From: Spartobacteria bacterium
GTDB lineage: Bacteria > Verrucomicrobiota > Verrucomicrobiia > Chthoniobacterales > Chthoniobacteraceae
Assembly (NCBI GenBank): GCA_025355595.1
Contig: JANXZI010000443.1
Span: 1 to 11,334 of the forward strand
DNA length: 11,334 nt
Direction: 5' to 3'
Shown here: in pieces, positions 6,175-11,334 of the stretch
How positions within the stretch are numbered: the first letter of the stretch is position 1
Layout of the letters: every line of letters begins with the position of its first letter
Translations under genes and position numbers: made by a program
The notes under the pieces: model-generated
Seen by the model: only the letters and a program-made list of their open reading frames with translations
The model's database searches: none
Told to the model about the DNA's origin: nothing

Positions 6175-7340
6175 CGGAGCTTCAGGGTGGCGAGCCCGAG
6201 CAGGGCGCAGATGAATGAGACGATCCAGAAGCGCGTGACGACCGCGGTCTCCTTCACGCCCGAGAGCTCGAAGTGATGGTGCAGCGGTGCCATGCGGAAG
6301 ACGCGGCGGCCCTGGCCATACTTGCGTTTCGTGAATTTGAAATAGAACCGCTGGATGAGCACCGATGCCGCCTCGACGACAAACACGCCGCCGACGATGA
6401 GCAACAGCAGCTCCTGCTTCACGCAGATCGCGACGGTGCCGATCGCACCGCCGATCGCGAGCGAGCCGGTGTCGCCCATGAACATTTTTGCCGGGTGCGC
6501 GTTGAACCACAGGAAGCCGAGCGACGCGCCCGCCAGCGCCATGCAGAAGACGGCGAGTTCGCCTGCTTGCGGATAAAAAGGCACCTTGAGATAATCGGCG
6601 ATGACATGATGGCCGGCGATGTAGGCGAGCACCGCATAGGTGAACGTGACGGTGAGCGTGCAGCCCGTGGCGAGCCCGTCGAGCCCGTCCGTGAGATTCA
6701 CGGCGTTCGACGTCCCGAGGATGATCGCCGCGAAGAAGATGAACGTCACAAAGATGCCCATGTTCGAGACGAGCATTTTTTTGTAAAACGGAACGAAGAG
6801 TTCCTTCGCCTGAACCTCGAGCTTGGGACTCGTGAGGAAAAAATAGGTGACTCCCACCGCGATGAGGAGCTGCACGATAATCTTCGTCCGCTCGCTCACG
6901 CCGGCGGAATTTTTCTTCGAGACCTTCAGGTAATCGTCGGCAAAACCGAGCGCGCCCGCGGCGAGCATTGCGCCGAGCACGAGCCAAACGAACGAGTTGT
7001 CCGGCCGCGCCCAGAGCAGTGTGGAGACGACGGTCGTGCCGAGGAGCAGGATGCCGCCCATTGTCGGCGTGCCGACCTTCTGCCCGTGGAGTTCGGCGAG
7101 CTGGTGGACTTCTTCAGCGGTGCGGATCGGCTGGCCCAGTTTGAGCGAAAGAAGTTTGCGGATGGTGAAATTGCCGAGCGCCAGCGAGAGGACGAAGGCA
7201 AAGAGAGCCGCGCCGACTGCGCGGAAGGTGACGTATTGGAAGACGTTGAACCCTTTCAGCCACTCGTAAGGCAATGCCGTGGTCTTGCCGGTGGGATCCC
7301 AATAAAGCGGATCAGAAAGCCGGTCGAGATAGTAGAGCAT
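6171..7340 (-). CDS. mraY: MraY, phospho-N-acetylmuramoyl-pentapeptide transferase
   Basis: Integral membrane enzyme that moves phospho-MurNAc-pentapeptide from UDP to undecaprenyl phosphate, forming lipid I. The 389 residues are slightly longer than the roughly 360 of many MraYs, partly because of a longer N-terminus (MLYYLDRLSDPLYWDPTG...) of the kind seen in the PVC and Bacteroidetes groups. About ten membrane segments are visible. Hallmarks: TPTMGG (91-96), the active-site Asp pair in FADDYLK (133-139, D135/D136), NLTDGLDGLA (215-224), FNAHPAKMFMGDTGSL (279-294) and MAPLHHHFE (350-358). The ATG at 7340 overlaps the murF stop by one base (TGATG) and has the best ribosome binding site in the window. 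Downstream it overlaps murD by 4 nt. Confidence 0.97.
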   Translation of the reverse strand: MLYYLDRLSDPLYWDPTGKTTALPYEWLKGFNVFQYVTFRAVGAALFAFVLSLALGNFTIRKLLSLKLGQPIRTAEEVHQLAELHGQKVGTPTMGGILLLGTTVVSTLLWARPDNSFVWLVLGAMLAAGALGFADDYLKVSKKNSAGVSERTKIIVQLLIAVGVTYFFLTSPKLEVQAKELFVPFYKKMLVSNMGIFVTFIFFAAIILGTSNAVNLTDGLDGLATGCTLTVTFTYAVLAYIAGHHVIADYLKVPFYPQAGELAVFCMALAGASLGFLWFNAHPAKMFMGDTGSLAIGGAIGTVAICVKQELLLLIVGGVFVVEAASVLIQRFYFKFTKRKYGQGRRVFRMAPLHHHFELSGVKETAVVTRFWIVSFICALLGLATLKLR

Positions 7341-8713
7341 CAGCAGCTCCTCCCTTCCATCGCCTGCACGATGCGCTCAAGCCGAGCGGAGCGGCTGGCC
7401 TTCACGAGCACGGTGTCACCGGGCTGCGCGAGGCCGCGCAGTGTGCGTGCGGCTTCGTCGGTGTCCGCGGTGCGGATCACTTCGCGCACGCCGGAATTTT
7501 CCGCGGCCTCCGCGATCCAGCGCGCACTTTCGCCGACAGTGATCACGCAGCTGATGTTTTCGCGGCCTGCGACTTCGCCGACGCTGCGGTGTCCACGCTC
7601 GCTCTCTTTTCCCAGTTCGCCCATGCCGCCGAGCACGGCGATGCGGCGGCCTGCGCCGGGCATGCGTGCGAGAGTCATGAGCGCGGCGCTCATGCTGTCG
7701 GGATTTGCGTTGTACGTGTCGTCGAGGATGCGAATGCCGCCGATCGTTTTCTGCGTGAGGCGGCCTGCGGTGAGGTCCACTGACCGAAGGCCGGCGACGC
7801 ATTCATCGAGCGAAAGTCCGAGCGAAAGTCCGGCGGCGCAGGCGAGCAGGGCGTTGCGCACCATGTGCTCGCCAGGCACGGGCAGGTCCGCCTCCACACA
7901 CTGCCCAGTGGAGTGGAGGCGGAACCTGGTTCCCGTGGAAAGGTGTTCGAGTTCCGTTGCGCGCACATCGCCGCCGAGCAGGCCGGCGGTCGTCACACGC
8001 GCGCGCGTCCGGCTCGCGATGAAAGGAGTGAACTCGTCGTCGGCATTCAGGATGACGGTGCCATTTTCGCGCACGGCCTCAGCGAGCGTGGCCTTTTCCT
8101 GCGCGATGGCCTCGCGCGTGCCGAGGAACTCGATGTGCGCGACGCCGACATTGGTGATGATGGCAATGTCCGGACGCGCGATGGCGGCGAGCGGTGCGAT
8201 CTCGCCCGCGTGATTCATGCCGATTTCAAAGACACCGACATCGTGCGTGCTGTCCGCACGGAGGATCGAAAACGGCAGGCCGAGGTGGTTGTTCAGATTT
8301 CCCGCGGTGCGCGTGACGTTGAAGCGCTGCGCGAGGACAGACGCGCAGAGGTCCTTGGTGGAAGTCTTGCCCGCGCTGCCGGTGATACACACCGAAGTAA
8401 GGCGTAGCGTCGTGCGGTACGCACTCGCGAGCGACTGGAGACCGCGCACGGAGTCGGTGACGACGATGAGCGCGAACGACTCGGGCAGTCCCTGCGTTTC
8501 CTGCTCGACAATAGCGCCCGCGGCGCCGAGGCGGGCGGCGTCGGCGAGAAAATGATGGCCGTCAAATTTGTCACCGCGGATCGCGATGAAGAGATCGCCG
8601 GGCTTCAGCGCTCGCGAATCCGAGGAGACGGTGGTGATCGTCTGTGCGGGATTCCCGCCGACGAGCCGTCCCCCGGCCCACGCGGCGATTTGGGAAAGCG
8701 GCGTGGCGTTCAC
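7340..8713 (-). CDS. murF: MurF, UDP-MurNAc-tripeptide--D-alanyl-D-alanine ligase
   Basis: Cytoplasmic Mur ligase that adds the D-Ala-D-Ala dipeptide to complete the UDP-MurNAc-pentapeptide. The 457 residues fit the family. Motifs in order: SDSRALKPGDLFIAI (31-45) in the N-terminal domain, the P-loop TGSAGKTSTK (111-120), GNLNNHLGLP (138-147), EIGMNHAGEI (163-172), NVGVAHIEFLG (188-198), GEHMVRNALLA (281-291), DDTYNANPDSM (331-341), LGGMGELG (361-368) and KASRSARLE (438-446), where KGSR is more usual. The open frame extends upstream to 8986 in a shadow of murE. The GTG at 8713 is chosen because it makes a GTGA overlap with the murE stop, has a GGGAGG upstream, and begins at the expected distance from the SDSR motif. 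Confidence 0.96.
   Translation of the reverse strand: MNATPLSQIAAWAGGRLVGGNPAQTITTVSSDSRALKPGDLFIAIRGDKFDGHHFLADAARLGAAGAIVEQETQGLPESFALIVVTDSVRGLQSLASAYRTTLRLTSVCITGSAGKTSTKDLCASVLAQRFNVTRTAGNLNNHLGLPFSILRADSTHDVGVFEIGMNHAGEIAPLAAIARPDIAIITNVGVAHIEFLGTREAIAQEKATLAEAVRENGTVILNADDEFTPFIASRTRARVTTAGLLGGDVRATELEHLSTGTRFRLHSTGQCVEADLPVPGEHMVRNALLACAAGLSLGLSLDECVAGLRSVDLTAGRLTQKTIGGIRILDDTYNANPDSMSAALMTLARMPGAGRRIAVLGGMGELGKESERGHRSVGEVAGRENISCVITVGESARWIAEAAENSGVREVIRTADTDEAARTLRGLAQPGDTVLVKASRSARLERIVQAMEGRSC
7347..7355 (-). promoter_or_regulatory. Strong Shine-Dalgarno for mraY
   Basis: On the minus strand AGGGAGGAG lies 6 nt before the mraY ATG, inside the last codons of murF. It is the clearest ribosome binding site in the window and fixes the mraY start despite the 1-nt overlap with the murF stop. 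Confidence 0.8.
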
Positions 8714-10281
8714 GAGTTGCGTTCCTCCCTGCGTCGTCGTCTTTCTTCCGCATCCAGCGGGCGTCCTTCCGAGTGGTCGCGCGGATTGCGCGGGCGCAGT
8801 GAAGGCGATTCGATTTCCGAGCGCGAGCCCAGTGCGCTCGCGGCGATCGCGGCGTCGTCGAACGGCAGCGTGTGGTCTGCAAATTCCTGGTAGCTCTCGT
8901 GCCCCTTGCCCGCGAGGAGGATGATGTCGCGCGGCTGGGCCATGGCGATGGCGTGGAAGATTGCCTCCTTGCGATCCGGCACGCACTCGGGCCTGAGCCG
9001 GCGGAAGCCGGGCTTGATGTCCTCGATGATCGCGATGGGATCCTCCTTGCGCGGATTGTCACTCGTCACGATGGCGTGATCGGCGAGCGCATCCACGGCG
9101 GCGGCCATCTTCGGGCGCTTCGCGCGGTCGCGGTTTCCGCCGCAGCCGAAGACCACGATGAGGCGCGCGGGATTCAGCTCGCGCAGTGTCCGCAGCACAT
9201 TCGTGAGCGCGTCGTCCGAGTGCGCGTAGTCCACGAAGACGCGGAACGGCTTCTGCGCCACGACCGCCTGCAGGCGTCCGGGCACCGCGGGTGCGGCGGC
9301 GAGCGACTGCACGGCATTCCGCACCGGCACGCCGAGCGCGTGCGCGGTGGCGATCGCCGCGAGCGAATTATAAACATTGAACATGCCGATGTGCGGCATG
9401 CGGACGAGGTAGCTCTTGCCGACCGCCTCAAGCTGAAAGGTCGTTCCGCTGAAATCCATCTTCACGTCGCTCGCGCGGAATTGCGCGCTGCGGCCCACGC
9501 CGTAGGTGATCACTTCCATGTCGCGCGAGAAGCGATCAGCGAGCTGCGCGCCGAAGCGATCATCGCTGTTGAAAATAGCCCGTCCCTTTTTCTTCTGCTG
9601 ATCGCGGATGCCGGAGAAGAGGCTGGCCTTCGTCTCGAAGTACGCCTCCATCGTGCGGTGAAAATCGAGGTGATCCTGCGTGAGATTTGTGAAGACGCCC
9701 ACGTCGAATTCCACGCCGCGCACGCGATCCTGCGCGAGCGCGTGCGAGCTGACTTCCATCGCGCAGCTCTTGCATCCCGCGGAACGCATCTGCCAGAGCA
9801 GCTCATGCACGTCGGCGGATTCCGGCGTCGTGCGCGTCGCGGGCAGTTCGCGTTCGCCGACGACGTAGCGCACGGTGCCGATGAGTCCGCAGCGGAGGAA
9901 TTCCGAGTCGAGGATATGCTTGATGAGAAAGGTGGTCGTGGTCTTCCCATTCGTGCCGGTAACGCCGACGACTTTCAGTTTCTGCGAAGGCTGGCGGAAA
10001 AAGGTGGCGGCAAGATCCGCGAGTGCGTGCCGTGCATTTGTGACCTCGATGCCCGCGGCGCGCGTGCTCAGCCCGGGCTTTTCACTCACGATGGCTGCGG
10101 CACCGCGATCGATCGCGGAGTCAATGAACTCCGTGCCATCCGCCTTTTCCCCCGGCAGCGCGACGAAGAGCGCGCCTTCCACGACTTTGCGTGAGTCGTA
10201 GCAGATCGCGGTGATGTCGCGGTCCAGCGAACCGCTCAGTTTCACTGGCCGGATCGCTTTGAGGAGGATTTCGAGATTCAT
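8710..10281 (-). CDS. murE: MurE, UDP-MurNAc-L-Ala-D-Glu--meso-diaminopimelate ligase
   Basis: Cytoplasmic ligase that adds the third stem amino acid. The 523 residues show YDSRKVVEGALFVAL (28-42), the P-loop GTNGKTTTT (109-117), TTPES (151-155), EVSSHAL (176-182), DHLDFH (203-208), YFETKASLF (214-222) with the probable carbamylated Lys218, DYAHSDDAL (351-359), FGCGGNRDRAKRPKM (378-392), TSDNPRKEDP (406-415) and KGHE (459-462). DNPR is the signature of meso-diaminopimelate enzymes, so the peptidoglycan is predicted to be of the meso-DAP type. The ATG at 10281 starts 3 nt after the ftsI stop, with a weak AGGA 12 nt upstream. The normal C-terminus (LPFDDAAIA, 472-480) is followed by about 40 extra residues that are polar and arginine-rich, including EERRRRREER. 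The stop overlaps murF (GTGA). Confidence 0.97.
   Translation of the reverse strand: MNLEILLKAIRPVKLSGSLDRDITAICYDSRKVVEGALFVALPGEKADGTEFIDSAIDRGAAAIVSEKPGLSTRAAGIEVTNARHALADLAATFFRQPSQKLKVVGVTGTNGKTTTTFLIKHILDSEFLRCGLIGTVRYVVGERELPATRTTPESADVHELLWQMRSAGCKSCAMEVSSHALAQDRVRGVEFDVGVFTNLTQDHLDFHRTMEAYFETKASLFSGIRDQQKKKGRAIFNSDDRFGAQLADRFSRDMEVITYGVGRSAQFRASDVKMDFSGTTFQLEAVGKSYLVRMPHIGMFNVYNSLAAIATAHALGVPVRNAVQSLAAAPAVPGRLQAVVAQKPFRVFVDYAHSDDALTNVLRTLRELNPARLIVVFGCGGNRDRAKRPKMAAAVDALADHAIVTSDNPRKEDPIAIIEDIKPGFRRLRPECVPDRKEAIFHAIAMAQPRDIILLAGKGHESYQEFADHTLPFDDAAIAASALGSRSEIESPSLRPRNPRDHSEGRPLDAEERRRRREERNS
8724..8730 (-). promoter_or_regulatory. Shine-Dalgarno supporting the GTG start of murF
   Basis: The minus strand reads AGGGAGG followed by AACGCAACTC and then the GTG start at 8713. 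The spacing of 10 nt is acceptable. It lies within the murE tail and supports the choice of GTG over upstream in-frame starts. Confidence 0.65.
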
Positions 10282-10284
10282 CGC

Positions 10285-11334
10285 TCAGTTTCGTCCTGCC
10301 TTGGCAAGGATCAGGTTTAGATTTTTCTCCTGCTGGAGCAGCACGGGATCGGGCGCGACGCCGAGGTAGGCGAGCGAGCGCTCCGCGATGACGCGGAAGA
10401 TGGGCGCGGCGACGAGACCGCCGACGTCCTCATGCCCCGACACCTTCGCCTCGTCTATGATGATGAGCAGGCAGAACGCGGGCTTTTCCGCAGGGACAAA
10501 GCCGACGAACGAGGTCACGTGCTTCTCGTGCGAGTAGTTCAGCTTCCCCGTTTTCGGATCAGCCACCAGTTTCTGCGCGGTGCCGGTCTTGCCCGCGGTG
10601 TTGTAGCCGGGGATGTGCGCGAGCTTCGCCGTGCCCTGTTTGCCGGTCACCTTGACCAGCGCATCACGGACATCTCCCGCCGTCTTATCACTGACCACGC
10701 GGCGGACTTCCGTGGGCCCGTAATCTGAAAGAAGCGCGCCGCTTTCGCTGCGGATTTCCTTGATGAGCTGCGGCATCATCAGCTTGCCGCCATTCGCGAT
10801 GGCACAGGTGGCGGTGATGATCTGCAGCGGCGTGGCGGCGACCTCGTGCCCCATCGCGATGCGGGTGATCGAGGCGGGCTTCCATGTCGTGCGCGGGTGT
10901 AGGATGCCGACGCTTTCGCCGGGCAGCGCGACGTTCGTCTGCTGGCCGAAGCCGAAATTCCGCACCCAGTTATAGAAGCGCTCCGGGCCGATCTGCAGGG
11001 CGAGCCGCGCCGCACCGATGTTCGAGGATTTCTCGATGATTTGCGTGACGGTCAGCATGCCGTAAGGGTGATGATCGTGGAGGACGAGGCCGCCGTACGA
11101 CCAGGGGCCCGAGCAATTGACAAGGGTGTTTGGCGTGGTGAAGCGGTAGTTGAGCGAGCCGGCGCACGTCACCATCTTGAATGTCGAGCCGGGCTCGACG
11201 GTGCCCGCGATGGCGTTATTAAAGCGCTCCTCCGGCTTGGCATCCTTCGCGTTGTTTGGATCGTAGCCGGGGCGGTTGGCGATCGCGAGGATTTCGCCCG
11301 TGTCGGGCCTCATCATGATCACGGTGGCCTTCAC
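10285..11334 (-). CDS. ftsI: FtsI/PBP3-type class B penicillin-binding protein, C-terminal part (5' end cut by window edge)
   Basis: Septal D,D-transpeptidase that crosslinks stem peptides in the periplasm and pairs with FtsW. The window holds the last 349 codons, almost the whole transpeptidase domain. Numbered from the first visible residue, the three active-site motifs are intact: STFK (50-53) with the acylated Ser50 in EPGSTFKM, SSN (103-105) and KTGTA (249-253). Supporting motifs are TGEILAIANRPGYDPN near the start and GFVP (about 288-291). No PASTA domain follows; the protein ends shortly after the catalytic domain with NLNLILAKAGRN. The N-terminal membrane anchor and dimerisation region lie off the right edge. 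The frame begins with GTG at the window edge, which is almost certainly an internal Val codon. The stop is 3 nt before the murE ATG. Assignment as FtsI rather than PBP2 comes from the dcw context. Confidence 0.93.
   Translation of the reverse strand: MKATVIMMRPDTGEILAIANRPGYDPNNAKDAKPEERFNNAIAGTVEPGSTFKMVTCAGSLNYRFTTPNTLVNCSGPWSYGGLVLHDHHPYGMLTVTQIIEKSSNIGAARLALQIGPERFYNWVRNFGFGQQTNVALPGESVGILHPRTTWKPASITRIAMGHEVAATPLQIITATCAIANGGKLMMPQLIKEIRSESGALLSDYGPTEVRRVVSDKTAGDVRDALVKVTGKQGTAKLAHIPGYNTAGKTGTAQKLVADPKTGKLNYSHEKHVTSFVGFVPAEKPAFCLLIIIDEAKVSGHEDVGGLVAAPIFRVIAERSLAYLGVAPDPVLLQQEKNLNLILAKAGRN

Noticed and set aside
6175..6987. Longer N-terminus for MurD extending into mraY (possible fusion)
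   Set aside because: The extension is an out-of-frame reading of mraY with no domain content; the ATG at 6174 gives a full-length, normal MurD.
6273..8213. Very long plus-strand open frame (646 codons), and similar ones at 1628-3124, 4954-6276 and 8872-10194
   Set aside because: They lie opposite mraY, murF, murG, murD and murE, whose motifs are unmistakable. Their translations are rich in Arg/Ala/His/Glu without domains, as expected for antisense frames of GC-rich genes.
8714..8986. Longer N-terminus for MurF extending into murE
   Set aside because: The residues are an Arg-rich shadow of the MurE C-terminus; the GTG at 8713 has a Shine-Dalgarno and the GTGA overlap.

Overview
The window is one continuous stretch of a dcw (division and cell wall) cluster. 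Every convincing gene lies on the minus strand, so transcription runs from the high coordinates to the low ones. In transcription order it holds ftsI (5' part cut by the right edge), murE, murF, mraY, murD, a membrane-anchored LysM protein gene, ftsW, a 59-codon small ORF, murG, a 254-bp gap carrying a composite palindromic repeat, a 65-codon membrane-protein ORF, and murC (3' end cut by the left edge). The DNA is GC-rich. Strong third-position bias opens long false ORFs on the plus strand, none of which looks like a real protein.

The genes form the cytoplasmic and membrane part of peptidoglycan synthesis plus the septal polymerase pair. MurC, MurD, MurE and MurF add L-Ala, D-Glu, the diamino acid and D-Ala-D-Ala to UDP-MurNAc. 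The DNPR motif of MurE points to meso-diaminopimelate. MraY makes lipid I and MurG makes lipid II. FtsW (SEDS glycosyltransferase) and FtsI (class B PBP transpeptidase) polymerise and crosslink it at the septum. The LysM protein between murD and ftsW is probably an envelope protein that binds peptidoglycan.

The junctions are very tight. Four are ATGA/GTGA overlaps (murE/murF, mraY/murD, murD/lysM, 59-aa ORF/murG), one is a 1-nt TGATG overlap (murF/mraY), and most of the others are gaps of 2 to 13 nt. Clear Shine-Dalgarno sequences are visible only before mraY and murF, so much of the operon probably relies on translational coupling. The one real break is between murG and the ORF before murC. 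It is filled by two head-to-head units of a GTAG-headed palindromic repeat, resembling a REP pair or BIME.

The likely source is a member of the Verrucomicrobia (PVC group). This is inferred from the gene order, the LysM gene inside the cluster, the meso-DAP type MurE, and a repeat whose spurious translation gives the RDARAT-like strings I associate with verrucomicrobial genomes. It is a moderate-confidence assignment made without a database search. Most of the window is ordinary core genome. The items worth a second look are the composite repeat with compensatory stem changes, the two small ORFs wedged into the operon, the LysM gene and the arginine-rich MurE tail.
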